A DNA stretch of 64,000 bases from Gammaproteobacteria bacterium (GCA_024640085.1 JAHEFR010000015.1:1-64000), one strand, 5' to 3'. Counted from the stretch's first letter, positions 1 to 9,883 are shown. Numbers and translations: made by a program. Notes: a model not told the origin generated them from the sequence alone.

Positions 1-2
1 CG

Positions 3-2822
3 CGCCTTATTCTCATGCATTTCCTGGTGGACGGTGGTGCTGCGGACGTGACCGACCTCAGCCGGCAAACGGACTTCTCCACCCGGTTCGGCCCCATCCG
101 CCTGGAACTCGCTTCCCTGAGCACACTCCCCAACAAGGAGGCCGGGCACAATTTCAAGGTGGTGACGGAAAGCGGCGCCGAGATCGTATGGAGTGGCCAG
201 TTCCAGGCCAACCCTGTCAGGCTGACGGGCCACCTCGAGGCCAACGGGGAACGTCCGCGCCTGATATGGCGATATATTCAGGATCAGGTCGGGTTCGAGG
301 TCGCGGACGGGCACGCGTCCCTGTCGCTGGATCTGGATGTCGCAACGACCGACGGCCCCGTGAAAGTCGCCGTGGACAACATCACATACACCCTGGACAA
401 CCTGCTGCTGCGGCCCAAGGGGGTGGAGCAGGACGTCCTGCTTGTGCCGAAGGCATCGATCTCCGGCGGCCGGTTGCGACTTCCGGAGCAGACTTTTCAC
501 ATCGAAGAGGCGCGGATCGAGGGCGCGCGTCTGACGGCGTTTCGCGACGAGCAGGGGGTCGTGAACCTGGTAACACTGCTACAACCTTCCGGTTCGCCGG
601 CGGACGTCATGACGAAAACCGACGAACCCGCGGCCGAGCCCGAAAACGTTGCCACAGAGAGAGACCTTCCCGCGAACGCCAGCGCCGCGCCGGAACAAGT
701 GACCGGGGGGCCCCCCCCATCCGGGATGACATCCACTGAAGGGATGGCCCCGCAAAGGACCGCCCCGGAGGATGGATCTGTCGACGCCGGCAGCGCCTCC
801 GACCAGGTTCCTGCCGGGCAACCGGATGTGATCGCTGTCGAAACGGGCGGGTCGGCAGGTATCCGGTCGGAATCTTCCGCCGAGGGCCAGCAAGACTGGC
901 TGTTCACCCTCGCAAATCTCGTGGTCGAGGACTTCGGGGCGGAGTTCGAGGACCGCTCCTGGAGTCAGCCCATTCGGACCGGCGTCGAGAAACTGAATCT
1001 GACCATCAGCGACTTCAGCACAGAGCGGGGAAATCAGTTCCAGGTGAAGCTGGATTCGGACATTACTTCCGGCGGACGGCTGAACGCCGAGGGCACCATC
1101 GCTCTCGAACCGCAGTCCGCTGAGGTGGACGTGGACCTGCAGTCCCTGAACCTCGACCCGCTGGAAACAATGATCGCCGACCAGGTCAACCTGAGGCTGT
1201 TATCCGGCGCCCTCAGCGTCAACGGGAAAGTCACCCACGACGCTGAGGAAACGCTGAGCTTCGCCGGCTCGGCAGCAGTCGACGAACTGGCGACCCAGGA
1301 CACGATCCTTGACGAACGTTTCGTCGCCTGGAAACGACTTTCCATACCCTCGATCCAGTTCGCTCTCGATGGAGGTACGCTCGCCATCGATACCGTGAAC
1401 TTCGACGCTCCTTACGGCAAGCTCACCGTCAAGGCGGATGGCACCACGAATATCAACGACGTGTTCGCCACCCGCGACGCGTCCGGTGATGTGCCGGCGA
1501 CCGCTGCCCCCGCCCCGCGTGACCAGGACAGATCCCCGCTCAAGGTCGATATCAACACGGTCACGCTCAAGGAAGGGTCGGCAAACTTCGCCGACCTGTC
1601 CCTGCCCCTGCCGTTCGCGACGGCCATCCATTCCATGAATGGCGAGGTCGGCAATATCAGCTCGGAAGACAACGGCCCGGCCACGGTCAGCATCGCCGGC
1701 GTCGTGGACGAGTCGGGCAGCGCCGATATCGACGGCGAGCTGAATCCCTTCGCGCCGACGGATTTCCTGAAGATGGACGTGGTATTCAAGAACGTCCACA
1801 TGCCCAGGCTGACACCGTATTCGGCCAAGTTCGCGGGCCGCGAGATCGAGAGCGGCAAGCTGAGCCTGGATCTCAAGTACCGCATCGAAAAGGGCAAGCT
1901 CGACTCGACCAACAAGTTCGTCGTCGACCGTATCAAGCTCGGCAAGAAAGTGGACTCCCCGGAAGCGATGAACCTGCCGCTCGATCTGGCCATCGCGCTG
2001 CTGCAGGATTCCAACGGCCAGATCGATCTCGACCTGCCGATTACCGGTGATCTCAACGACCCGGAATTCCATTACGGCGCCGTCGTCTGGAAGGCATTCG
2101 TGGGCATCCTGGTCAAGGCGGTCACCGCCCCGTTCAAGCTGCTCGGCGCGCTCATCCCGGGCGGAGGGAAAGGCGAGCAACTCGAGTTCATCGAGTTCGA
2201 TCCGGGCAGCGCCGTTCTATCACCGACCGAGACTACGGATCTCGACACGATCGCCGAGGCCATTGGCAAGCGGCCGCAGCTGGTGCTGAAGGTTCCCAGC
2301 GCGTACTCGGCGTCTACTGACAAGCAAGCCCTGCAGGCACAGAAACTCCAGCGGCAAGTGGACGAACGGCTGCCGAATATAAAGTCTCGCGGTGGCGCCA
2401 CTCCCGAGCGTGTCGCTCTGGAAGATATCTACATCGAGGAATTCTCCAAGACGGAACTGGACAACCTGGAGGCCGCCAACACCCGCGCCACGGAGGACAC
2501 CGGTGGCAAGCCCCAACTCGACGAGGAGGCATATATGGCCGCGCTGACTCGCAGCCTCCGGGAAAATGAGATCGTCGATACCGCCGAACTGGTGGCCCTC
2601 GCGAGGGAACGCGGGCAGGCCATCACCGATTACCTGGTCAATACAGCCGGCATCGCACCGGGCCAACTCGGCCAGACCGACGTCACCACAGTGGAGCCGA
2701 CGGCTGACGGCAAGATCCAGCTCAAGTTCGAGGTGGGAAGCGGCGGACCGGGCGTGCATCCGGCGGCCGAGCCCGCCGACAACGCGCCAGACGGCGAGCC
2801 TGCTCCCGCCACCGCCAGCTGA
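3..2822 (+). CDS. DUF748/AsmA-like envelope protein, 5' partial
   Basis: The frame is open through the left edge, so the N-terminus is outside the window; the first in-frame ATG, at 15, is probably internal. About 935 residues remain. They show long runs of alternating hydrophobic and polar residues, typical of the beta-strand repeats of AsmA/DUF748 proteins. A Pro/Glu/Ala/Thr-rich linker lies at about residues 195-290. The C-terminal part contains EFIEFDPGSAVLSPTE, like the OmpA-type opening common at the end of DUF748 proteins, and ends in an Ala/Pro-rich tail. Related proteins span the periplasm and have been linked to lipid transport or outer-membrane integrity; a role here is inferred only from the family. 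A G6C8 tract sits in the linker. A hairpin follows the stop, and the next gene begins 144 bp later. Confidence 0.75.
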   Translation, partial: RLILMHFLVDGGAADVTDLSRQTDFSTRFGPIRLELASLSTLPNKEAGHNFKVVTESGAEIVWSGQFQANPVRLTGHLEANGERPRLIWRYIQDQVGFEVADGHASLSLDLDVATTDGPVKVAVDNITYTLDNLLLRPKGVEQDVLLVPKASISGGRLRLPEQTFHIEEARIEGARLTAFRDEQGVVNLVTLLQPSGSPADVMTKTDEPAAEPENVATERDLPANASAAPEQVTGGPPPSGMTSTEGMAPQRTAPEDGSVDAGSASDQVPAGQPDVIAVETGGSAGIRSESSAEGQQDWLFTLANLVVEDFGAEFEDRSWSQPIRTGVEKLNLTISDFSTERGNQFQVKLDSDITSGGRLNAEGTIALEPQSAEVDVDLQSLNLDPLETMIADQVNLRLLSGALSVNGKVTHDAEETLSFAGSAAVDELATQDTILDERFVAWKRLSIPSIQFALDGGTLAIDTVNFDAPYGKLTVKADGTTNINDVFATRDASGDVPATAAPAPRDQDRSPLKVDINTVTLKEGSANFADLSLPLPFATAIHSMNGEVGNISSEDNGPATVSIAGVVDESGSADIDGELNPFAPTDFLKMDVVFKNVHMPRLTPYSAKFAGREIESGKLSLDLKYRIEKGKLDSTNKFVVDRIKLGKKVDSPEAMNLPLDLAIALLQDSNGQIDLDLPITGDLNDPEFHYGAVVWKAFVGILVKAVTAPFKLLGALIPGGGKGEQLEFIEFDPGSAVLSPTETTDLDTIAEAIGKRPQLVLKVPSAYSASTDKQALQAQKLQRQVDERLPNIKSRGGATPERVALEDIYIEEFSKTELDNLEAANTRATEDTGGKPQLDEEAYMAALTRSLRENEIVDTAELVALARERGQAITDYLVNTAGIAPGQLGQTDVTTVEPTADGKIQLKFEVGSGGPGVHPAAEPADNAPDGEPAPATAS

Positions 2823-2849
2823 AAGCAGCGCCTGATCGATGAGGCGGCC

Positions 2850-2875
2850 CTGCGACCATTGAGCCGCAGGGGTTT
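2850..2875 (+). terminator. Possible terminator after the DUF748 gene
   Basis: CCCTGCG and CGCAGGG form a 7-bp stem around a loop of about 12 nt, followed by GTTTCC. The T tract is short, so this is a weak intrinsic terminator candidate between the DUF748 gene and the following TolB/TPR gene. Confidence 0.3.
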
Positions 2876-2906
2876 CCATTTCAGCTATCCCGTTTGCGGC
2901 TCTGCA

Positions 2907-2966
2907 AATCGACATGAGCAGCGCAATGGGCCATTCTCCCGGTGACGGGGGGAGGCCGGTACAGCC
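2907..2966 (+). promoter_or_regulatory. Conserved leader: AATCGACA motif plus SD-occluding hairpin
   Basis: AATCGACA occupies 2907-2914, 53 nt before the ATG at 2967. Downstream, CTCCC (2936-2940) can pair with GGGAG (2950-2954) around a 9-nt loop. The 3' arm is part of the G-rich Shine-Dalgarno tract, 12 nt before the ATG. The same arrangement precedes the paralogue at 6495, and a similar hairpin precedes the one at 55020. Its function, for example translational control, is inference. Confidence 0.45.
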
Positions 2967-5186
2967 ATGTCGCTGTTCACCGAACTGGAGCGACGCAACG
3001 TCTTCCGCGTGGGAGCCGCCTACGCGGCGATATCCTGGCTCGTCATCCAGATCGCAGAAACCACTTTCCCCGCCTTCGGCCTCGGAGAAGCGGCGATCCG
3101 TTTCGTCATCATCCTCGCGGCGGTCGGCTTCATCCCCTCGCTGATCTTCGCCTGGGCATTCGAGCTCACCCCGGAGGGATTCAAGCGCGACAGCGAGGTC
3201 GACCGAGCGTCGCCCGTGACGCGGCGGATGACCCAACGACTCGACCGCTTGGTCATGGTGACCCTGGCTCTGGCGCTGGGCTATTTCGCCATAGACAAGT
3301 TCGTCCTATCTCCGGAACGACAGGCACAGGAGCTTGCCACGGCCACCGAGGAGGCCCGTCAGGAGGGGCGCACCGAAGCCATCATCGAGTCTTACGGCGA
3401 CAAATCGATTGCCGTGTTGCCGTTCGCCGACCTCTCGCTCGAGGGTGACCAACAGTACCTGTCGGACGGTATTTCCGAGGAGCTGCTGAATCTGCTCGCG
3501 AAGTACGACGGGCTCCGGGTGATCTCTCGGTCCTCTTCATTCAGCCTGCGAGATTCGGGCCTGAGTGTCCCGGAACTGGGACGGCAGCTGGACGTGGGCT
3601 ACGTCCTCGAAGGCTCCGTGCGGAAACAGGGGAAAACCGTCCGTATCACGGCACAGCTGATCGAGGCACGCTCCGACACGCATTTGTGGTCCGAAACTTA
3701 CGACCGCGAGCTGGATGATGTCTTCGCGATCCAGGACCAGATATCGGCGCGCGTGGTCCAGGAACTGAAGGTCCGCCTGCTGACGGCCGCTGTGTCAACT
3801 CCGACCGACACCGATGCGTATGAACTCTACCTCCAGGGTCTCCTGCGTCTGGCGCGGCGTGGCCCTGGCGATCCTAGCCACGCCGTGGAACTCTTCGAGC
3901 GAGCCATCGATCTGGATCCGGACTATGCCCCTGCCCATGCGAGTCTGGCTCTGGCGCAAATCTGGGACTGGGAGGGCAATTACGGCGAACGGATCGAGGC
4001 GGAGGCTAATCGTGCGCTCGAACTGGACCCGGGAAATTCGGACGCACTGTCGGCACTGGGCCTTTTGTGGACCAATCTGGGAAGGACCGAGGAAGCGAGG
4101 CAAGCCCTGGAGGAAGCGATTGCCAGCAACCCCAATAACGCCACGGCCTACCGATGGCTGGGCAGGTCGTACAGCAACGTCGATCCAGCTCGCTATCTCG
4201 CCCTCGTCGAGAGGGCCTACCATCTCGATCCGCTTGACCCATCCATCCATTATCACCTCGCCATTGCGAATCTGAAGTTCGGGCGTATCAAGAGCGCACT
4301 GAGTGCAGCCCGGCAACGACTGAAGATCGATCCGACCGATGGCATGTCATTCATGCTGGCGGGGATGATTCACCGCCAGACCGGGCATCTGGACCTGGCG
4401 CTACAGAGTTTCTACCAGGGCTATCTGGCAGACCCAACCCAGTGGAATTTCGGCGCGATTTTCTGGACCCTCGCGGATCTCGGGGAACTGGAGTTGGCCG
4501 AGACCTGGCAGGAGGAGCTGAAGCGGCAGGCGCACTGGACCTACGTCGAGCCTGACGAAGCTATCCTCACGTTCCTGACAGGGCGGCCCGACGAAGCATT
4601 GCAACTGCAGTCCGCCGCCTTCCAGCGTGGCGAGATTTCGGCCCAGGACCTGGCCTTCTGGGTGATGCGATTCAGTAACGACTTCGATCGCGCACTGACC
4701 CTTTACCAGCAAGGATTCTCCGAGCTGGGCCTGGACCCGGACCAGTTCGATGCCGATCTACCGTGGCGGTGGTACACCGACTACGCGCTGCTGATGCGCC
4801 GTAGCGGTAACGATGCACGCGCGGAGGGATTGATCCGCGATATCAGGACGATGACGGACGCCCAGCTTGCTGCCGGCGTCATCATCGGATCGGTGGTTCA
4901 TCTGAAAGTCGTCCAGGCAATGACATATGCCCTCAGCGGGGACTCAGAGCGGGCTGTGGAAGCGTTGCATGGGGCAATGCAGGATGGTCAAACCTGCGTG
5001 TGGTGCCTGGAATATTTTCCCAATTTCGACAGCCTTCGGGATGAGCCCCAGTTCAACGAGCTGATCGCTGAGATGGAGGCGAGGAATGCCGCTCAGCATC
5101 GTGACTTGGCGAACCGGGGCCTGCTCCTGACACCGCAGGAACTCCTTCAGCTCAAGGACTACTCGTTCGATCCATTCTCTAATTGA
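2967..5186 (+). CDS. TolB-like/TPR membrane protein (copy 1)
   Basis: This 739-residue protein has the shared N-terminal module of the family. It starts MSLFTELERRNV; TM1 is at about 14-33, TM2 at 45-65, followed by ELTPEGFKRDSEVDR (66-80), and TM3 at about 95-111. A TolB-like domain follows (about 147-265, beginning SIAVLPFADLS and including SDGISEELLNLL, VLEGSVRK and HLWSETYDR). From about residue 275 to the end there are TPR-type repeats. The charged N-terminus suggests it is cytoplasmic, which would put the TolB and TPR parts in the periplasm. Such proteins are often annotated as adenylate-cyclase-like TPR proteins, but no cyclase or DNA-binding domain is visible. The function is unknown; envelope sensing or scaffolding is plausible. 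The nearest paralogue in the window is at 6495. Confidence 0.8.
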   Translation: MSLFTELERRNVFRVGAAYAAISWLVIQIAETTFPAFGLGEAAIRFVIILAAVGFIPSLIFAWAFELTPEGFKRDSEVDRASPVTRRMTQRLDRLVMVTLALALGYFAIDKFVLSPERQAQELATATEEARQEGRTEAIIESYGDKSIAVLPFADLSLEGDQQYLSDGISEELLNLLAKYDGLRVISRSSSFSLRDSGLSVPELGRQLDVGYVLEGSVRKQGKTVRITAQLIEARSDTHLWSETYDRELDDVFAIQDQISARVVQELKVRLLTAAVSTPTDTDAYELYLQGLLRLARRGPGDPSHAVELFERAIDLDPDYAPAHASLALAQIWDWEGNYGERIEAEANRALELDPGNSDALSALGLLWTNLGRTEEARQALEEAIASNPNNATAYRWLGRSYSNVDPARYLALVERAYHLDPLDPSIHYHLAIANLKFGRIKSALSAARQRLKIDPTDGMSFMLAGMIHRQTGHLDLALQSFYQGYLADPTQWNFGAIFWTLADLGELELAETWQEELKRQAHWTYVEPDEAILTFLTGRPDEALQLQSAAFQRGEISAQDLAFWVMRFSNDFDRALTLYQQGFSELGLDPDQFDADLPWRWYTDYALLMRRSGNDARAEGLIRDIRTMTDAQLAAGVIIGSVVHLKVVQAMTYALSGDSERAVEALHGAMQDGQTCVWCLEYFPNFDSLRDEPQFNELIAEMEARNAAQHRDLANRGLLLTPQELLQLKDYSFDPFSN

Positions 5187-5315
5187 CGCCATCTGTCACG
5201 AATGTCCGCCACTCGACCTGGTAAGTTCATACGGTGACGGAATGGCAGGCGAGGGGTAGAAACGGGCCAGCCGTCACGGGCAATATGCGCACGCAGCGAG
5301 AGGAACGTCGGGACC

Positions 5316-6326
5316 ATGGATGACATAAGCAAGGGCATCGTTTACGTCGCCACGAAGCAGGAGCGCTACGTGGCCGAAGCCTTCCTGTCTGCAGGCAGCG
5401 CGAAGATGCTCGCGCCCGATATACCGATCACGCTGTTCACAAACCTCGTCGATTCGGCTTTCGCGACGGCGCCGTGTTTCGATAACGTGGTCCCCGTCGA
5501 TACCATCGAGGACTTCAATCGATCCTGGTCCGAAGGCCAGCTCGACCGCATCCTCTGCCTGCCCCAGTCTCCCTACGAATACACGCTTCACCTGGATTCG
5601 GACACCAGGGTGCGCGACGCGGCCATCGGGTCGGCCTTTTCGATCCTGGATGACAAGGACCTGGCGATCGTGGAGTGCGGCGAGGACAACAGTTACAGCC
5701 GCCGCCTCTATGGCTCACCCATGTTCAACGTGGGCTTCGTCCTATATCGCAATGTCGCCAAAGTCCGGCAGCTATTCCAGGCATGGGCGGATCTTACGGC
5801 GGAACACTTCAGTCTCGCCCGGAGCGAGGACGAATCACGGATCGAGTGCATGGCCCACATCGACGATCCCGACGTGCGCCGCAAGCTGCTGTTCATGGAC
5901 CAGATCAGCATGGTCCAGTTGTTCAGCCCGGAGGTGAACCAGTTCGGGCTCGATTACATGACACTGGACGAAAGCTGGAATTACCGGGGATCGAGGACCG
6001 GGAGACCGCCGCCGCCCGACCTGAAGCTCGACCACCATCCCGATCTCAGGAAGAAGTATTTTGTCCGTGACCTCACCGTCGAAGCGATGCGGTATCACAG
6101 CGAAGGCCAGCGCGATCTCGCCATCGGTGTCCTCCGGTGGACCGACGCTGAATATCCCGGAAACATCAACGTGATGAAGTTCCTCATCCTCTGCCTGGTG
6201 GAGGGCGGGCAGGACGACGAGGCGATCGCGACCCTTGACCGCATGCTGGAGCAATTCCCTGGATACGGATGGGCCGAGAAAGCCAGGGCCCGTATAGAAA
6301 GTCGGCGCGAGCAGCACAGACACTGA
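5316..6326 (+). CDS. Glycosyltransferase-like (GT-A fold) protein with C-terminal TPR-like tail
   Basis: The 336-residue product begins GIVYVATKQERYVAEAF and has HLDSDTRV near residue 90, the DxD-type metal and nucleotide-sugar binding motif of GT-A glycosyltransferases. PMFNVGFVLYRN further on resembles the acceptor-side region of GT8-like and related nucleotide-diphospho-sugar transferases. The last 70 residues read as one or two TPR-like helix pairs (DLAIGVLRWTDAEYPG and DEAIATLDRMLEQFPG). The start is supported by GAGAGGAA upstream. No signal peptide is seen, so it is probably cytoplasmic. The donor and acceptor are unknown. It lies between two TolB/TPR paralogues, so it may modify an envelope component related to them; that is inference. 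Confidence 0.65.
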   Translation: MDDISKGIVYVATKQERYVAEAFLSAGSAKMLAPDIPITLFTNLVDSAFATAPCFDNVVPVDTIEDFNRSWSEGQLDRILCLPQSPYEYTLHLDSDTRVRDAAIGSAFSILDDKDLAIVECGEDNSYSRRLYGSPMFNVGFVLYRNVAKVRQLFQAWADLTAEHFSLARSEDESRIECMAHIDDPDVRRKLLFMDQISMVQLFSPEVNQFGLDYMTLDESWNYRGSRTGRPPPPDLKLDHHPDLRKKYFVRDLTVEAMRYHSEGQRDLAIGVLRWTDAEYPGNINVMKFLILCLVEGGQDDEAIATLDRMLEQFPGYGWAEKARARIESRREQHRH

Positions 6327-6434
6327 CACCGGCATCCCCGATCCCCGGGAATTGCAGCGGATTGGCTGGTCCAGCCCGCCGCCGGCGCTGCACGATCCCG
6401 CGCATGGCGTCGTTGTTGCGTTGAAGCGGGCCAG

Positions 6435-6494
6435 AATCGACAAAACCATCGTGTTCGACCATGCTCTCCGTAGCGAAGGGAGCCCGTTACCACG
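6435..6494 (+). promoter_or_regulatory. Conserved leader: AATCGACA motif plus SD-occluding hairpin
   Basis: AATCGACA occupies 6435-6442, 53 nt before the ATG at 6495, the same spacing as in copy 1. GCTCTC (6463-6468) can pair with GGGAGC (6478-6483), including one T-G pair, around a 9-nt loop. The 3' arm contains the Shine-Dalgarno GGGAG and ends 11 nt before the start. The flanking sequence is only partly alike, so the motif and the fold are better conserved than the region as a whole. Confidence 0.45.
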
Positions 6495-8303
6495 ATGTCG
6501 TTCATCGAGGAACTCAAGCGCCGCAACGTGATCCGCATCGCCGCCGCCTACCTGGTGGCCGCATGGCTGATCGTGCAGGTGGTGGAGACGATCTTCCCCG
6601 CCTTCGGCTTCGGTGATGCCGCCGTCCGAGTCGTGGTCATCGTCCTCGCCAGCGGTTTCCTGCCGGTCCTCGTCTTCGCCTGGGCATTCGAGCTGACGCC
6701 GGAGGGACTCAAACGAGACAGCGAGGTCGACCGGACTTCGACGGCGACCCGCCGCATGAGCCGGCGGCTTGACCGGGTCATCATGGTCGTACTCGCCCTG
6801 GCGTTGGGCTATTTCGCCTTCGACAAGTTCATCCTCGAACCGGCCCGGGACGCGGAACTGGCCGAATCCGTCGCACGCGTCACCCGCGACCAGACCGTGC
6901 TGGGGTCCCGTGCCGACAATTCCATTGCCGTGCTGCCGTTCGTCAATATGAGTTCCGACCCCGACCAGGATTACCTGTCCGACGGTATCGCCGAGGAGGT
7001 CCTCAACCTGCTGGCGGGAATCCCGGAGCTGCGGGTCATCTCGCGATCCTCCTCTTTTGCCTTCAAGGGCAGGGACGTAAAGCTCGCGGACCTGGCACGA
7101 GAACTGGACGTCGATTATGTGCTCGAGGGTTCCGTGCGAAAGTCGGGGGAACGGCTGCGGATCACCGCCCAGTTGATCGACGCGCCCAGCGAGACACACC
7201 TCTGGTCCCAGACCTACGATCGGGCGCTTGGCGACATTCTTGCCATCCAGGACGAAATCGCCCGGGCCGTGGTCCCGGCGCTGAGGGTCAGGGTGTTGGG
7301 CCAACTACCCACGCCGACCCCGGCCGATCCCGCTGCCTACACCCTGTATCTCCAGGCCCTGCATCTGTACCGCCAGCGCACGTCCCACGGACTCGAACGG
7401 GCGATCGAGCATCTCCAGGAGGCGCTGGGAATCGATCCCGACTATGCGCCGGCGTGGACTCTGCTGGCCTCGTCCTATATCAACCAAACCCACGGCGGGC
7501 TGCGTCCGGCCGCCGAGACTTATGCCCTGGCAGGCGCAGCCGTGAGTCGCGCCCTGGCGATCGACCCGGGCTATCCGTTCGCCCATTCCGCCCGGGCATG
7601 GATCGCCATGGTCTTCGAACGCGACTTCCCCCTCGCGGCACTGCACTTCCAGCAGGCCCTCCAACTGCTGCCGAACGACGGTGGGATCCTGGCGAACAGT
7701 GCGGTGCTGGCCGTCAAGCTTGGCCGTCTGCAGGATGCATTGCGTCTGACGGAGAGGAGTATCGAGGTCAACCCCGTCAGCTCCGTCACGTACAGCAATC
7801 TCGCGGATCAGCTGGCCAGAACGGGCCGGCTCAAAGAGGCCCAGGCGGCAGCGGAAACCGCCGTCGAACTCAATCCCGATAGCAGTTTCTCCGCGGGTAA
7901 CCTCGCCGGCATTCTGGTGCTCCGTGGTCAGCCAGAGCGGGCTGTCGTCATTGCAGAGCCCATGGAGAACGAACAGGCCAGGCTGACCTACGTCTCCATG
8001 GCCTACTGGGACATGGACGACCGGGTCGCATCTGACCAGACCCTGCTCCTGCTGGAGGATCGCTATGCTTCCGAGGCGGCCTATCTCATCGCGACCGTCC
8101 GCGCGTGGCGCGGCGAGATCAACGAGGCCTTCGACTGGCTGAACCGGGCCCTGGACGAAGGGCAGCCCCTGGCCAGTGTCAGGACGGAGCCCTATCTGAA
8201 ACCGCTGCATGACGACCCCAGGTGGGTGCCGCTGCTGGAGCGGGCCGGAGTCTCCGATACCCAGGTGGACGCCATCGAGTTCGATGTACCGCCGGCCGCT
8301 TAG
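6495..8303 (+). CDS. TolB-like/TPR membrane protein (copy 2)
   Basis: This 602-residue paralogue of the protein at 2967 has the same order: MSFIEELKRRNV, two membrane helices (about 14-33 and 45-65), ELTPEGLKRDSEVDR, a third helix (about 95-111), a TolB-like domain beginning SIAVLPFVNMSSDPDQ (about 143-260) and TPR repeats to the C-terminus. It is about 135 residues shorter because it has fewer TPR units. It ends WVPLLERAGV, resembling the ends of several other copies. The next gene, an MltF-like transglycosylase, overlaps its 3' end, so the two are probably co-transcribed. That suggests, as inference, a link between this TolB/TPR protein and peptidoglycan turnover. Confidence 0.8.
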   Translation: MSFIEELKRRNVIRIAAAYLVAAWLIVQVVETIFPAFGFGDAAVRVVVIVLASGFLPVLVFAWAFELTPEGLKRDSEVDRTSTATRRMSRRLDRVIMVVLALALGYFAFDKFILEPARDAELAESVARVTRDQTVLGSRADNSIAVLPFVNMSSDPDQDYLSDGIAEEVLNLLAGIPELRVISRSSSFAFKGRDVKLADLARELDVDYVLEGSVRKSGERLRITAQLIDAPSETHLWSQTYDRALGDILAIQDEIARAVVPALRVRVLGQLPTPTPADPAAYTLYLQALHLYRQRTSHGLERAIEHLQEALGIDPDYAPAWTLLASSYINQTHGGLRPAAETYALAGAAVSRALAIDPGYPFAHSARAWIAMVFERDFPLAALHFQQALQLLPNDGGILANSAVLAVKLGRLQDALRLTERSIEVNPVSSVTYSNLADQLARTGRLKEAQAAAETAVELNPDSSFSAGNLAGILVLRGQPERAVVIAEPMENEQARLTYVSMAYWDMDDRVASDQTLLLLEDRYASEAAYLIATVRAWRGEINEAFDWLNRALDEGQPLASVRTEPYLKPLHDDPRWVPLLERAGVSDTQVDAIEFDVPPAA

Positions 8304-9780
8304 GCGGGGCGGGACCGGCGCACCCATCGGGCGTGCCTTGCTGGCGACTGTCGCGATACTGTGTGCCGCCTGCTCCAGGGAGGAAGGAGGCGGAGCGGAC
8401 GACGTCCTATCCAACGAGGCGCTGGCGCCCTTGCTGAAACCATGGAAAGGCGATCTCGATGGCATGATCGAGCGCCGCTACATCAGGGTGCTGACAGTCA
8501 ACAGCCCGGTACTCTACTTCGTGGATCGGGGCCGGCAACGGGGTGTCGTCTTCGAGATGGCGCGCCGGTTTGAGGACTACCTTAACAAGAAGCTGGAGAA
8601 ACGCCATGTCCGGGTGCATGTGGTGATCCTGCCGGTGGGGCGTGACGAGGTGCTGCCGCGTCTCGCTGGCGGACAGGGTGACCTGGCGATGGCCCAGCTG
8701 ACGATCACGCCGGAGCGCGAGGCCGTGGTGGACTTCTCCATTCCGGTGATCCGCGACGTTTCCGAAATCCTGGTGACCGGCCCCGGCAGCAAGCCCATAC
8801 GGACGATCGACGATCTTGCCGGTCGGGAGGTCTACGTGCGGAAATCCAGCAGCTACGCGGAGCACCTCGCGAATCTCAACCGGGACTTCAGGGAACGTGG
8901 TCTCGCCCCCGTGAAGATCCAACCCACTGACGAACTCCTCGAAGTAGGCGACATCCTCGAGATGGTCAATGCGGGCCTCGTGCCGGCGACCATCGTCGAC
9001 AATTCCCTGGCGGAGCTTTACGCCCAGGTTCTCGGTAAGCTCAAGATCCATGGCGATATCGCGATCAACAGCGGCGGTCAGATCGCCTGGGCATTCAGGA
9101 AGAACAGCCCGGAGCTTGCGGCGATGGTCAACAATTTCCTCAAGACCAGCCGCCAGGGGACCCTCGTCGGCAACGTGCTCCTGAAACGGTATCTGAAAGA
9201 CACGCAGTGGGTGGACAACGCGCAGGACCGGAAAAGCCTGAAACGCTACCGGTCCATGGTCAATCTGTTCCGGAAATATGGCGAACGCTACGGCCTCGAT
9301 CCACTCCTGCTCATGGCGCAGGCCTACCAGGAGTCGCGGCTCGACAATTCCAAGCGCAGCCGTGCGGGCGCGGTCGGCGTCATGCAGATGCTGCCTTCCA
9401 CCGCCAACGACAAGAACGTCGGGATGCCCGATATCGCGGGACTGGAAGACAACATCCACGCCGGCGCAAAATACATGAAGTGGATGATGGATCGTTACTA
9501 CGATGACCCCGGGATGACGGGCATCCAGCGGGAGCTGTTCGCCCTGGCGTCCTACAATGCCGGCCCGGCGAAGGTGGCGCGACTGCGCAAGGAAGCAGCC
9601 GCCCGCGGGCTGGACCCGGACCGGTGGTTCGACAACGTGGAGGTCGTCGCAGCCGGCAAGATCGGGCGTGAAACCGTCCAGTATGTCGCCAATGTCTACA
9701 AGTACTACCTGGCCTACGTGACACTGGAGGCCCGGGAGGAAGCGAGGAACGAGGCGAAGGAGAAGGCGCTGGGCGGCTGA
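8284..9780 (+). CDS. mltF: Membrane-bound lytic murein transglycosylase, MltF-like lipoprotein
   Basis: The protein joins an N-terminal periplasmic solute-binding-type domain (SBP_bac_3; about residues 50-290, including PVLYFVDRGRQRGVVFEMARR and AMAQLTITPERE) to a C-terminal SLT lysozyme-like domain. The latter has the catalytic Glu in QAYQESRLDNSK, followed by GAVGVMQMLPSTA. This is the MltF architecture; the length, 498 aa, is close to E. coli MltF. I chose the ATG at 8284 over the longer frame from 8209. It gives an Arg-rich n-region, a hydrophobic stretch and the lipobox LCAAC, so the mature protein would be an outer-membrane lipoprotein that cleaves glycan strands. It overlaps the end of the TolB/TPR gene by 20 bp. 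Confidence 0.85.
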   Translation: MYRRPLRRGGTGAPIGRALLATVAILCAACSREEGGGADDVLSNEALAPLLKPWKGDLDGMIERRYIRVLTVNSPVLYFVDRGRQRGVVFEMARRFEDYLNKKLEKRHVRVHVVILPVGRDEVLPRLAGGQGDLAMAQLTITPEREAVVDFSIPVIRDVSEILVTGPGSKPIRTIDDLAGREVYVRKSSSYAEHLANLNRDFRERGLAPVKIQPTDELLEVGDILEMVNAGLVPATIVDNSLAELYAQVLGKLKIHGDIAINSGGQIAWAFRKNSPELAAMVNNFLKTSRQGTLVGNVLLKRYLKDTQWVDNAQDRKSLKRYRSMVNLFRKYGERYGLDPLLLMAQAYQESRLDNSKRSRAGAVGVMQMLPSTANDKNVGMPDIAGLEDNIHAGAKYMKWMMDRYYDDPGMTGIQRELFALASYNAGPAKVARLRKEAAARGLDPDRWFDNVEVVAAGKIGRETVQYVANVYKYYLAYVTLEAREEARNEAKEKALGG

Positions 9781-9883
9781 CCCGGACCCCGGATGCCGTG
9801 ACAGACATCGCGTCGCCCCGGCAGGAGCCTCGAGCTGCCACTGGCCCCTGGACCCGTCGCGTCCGAATCGCGATGCCGCCTGA

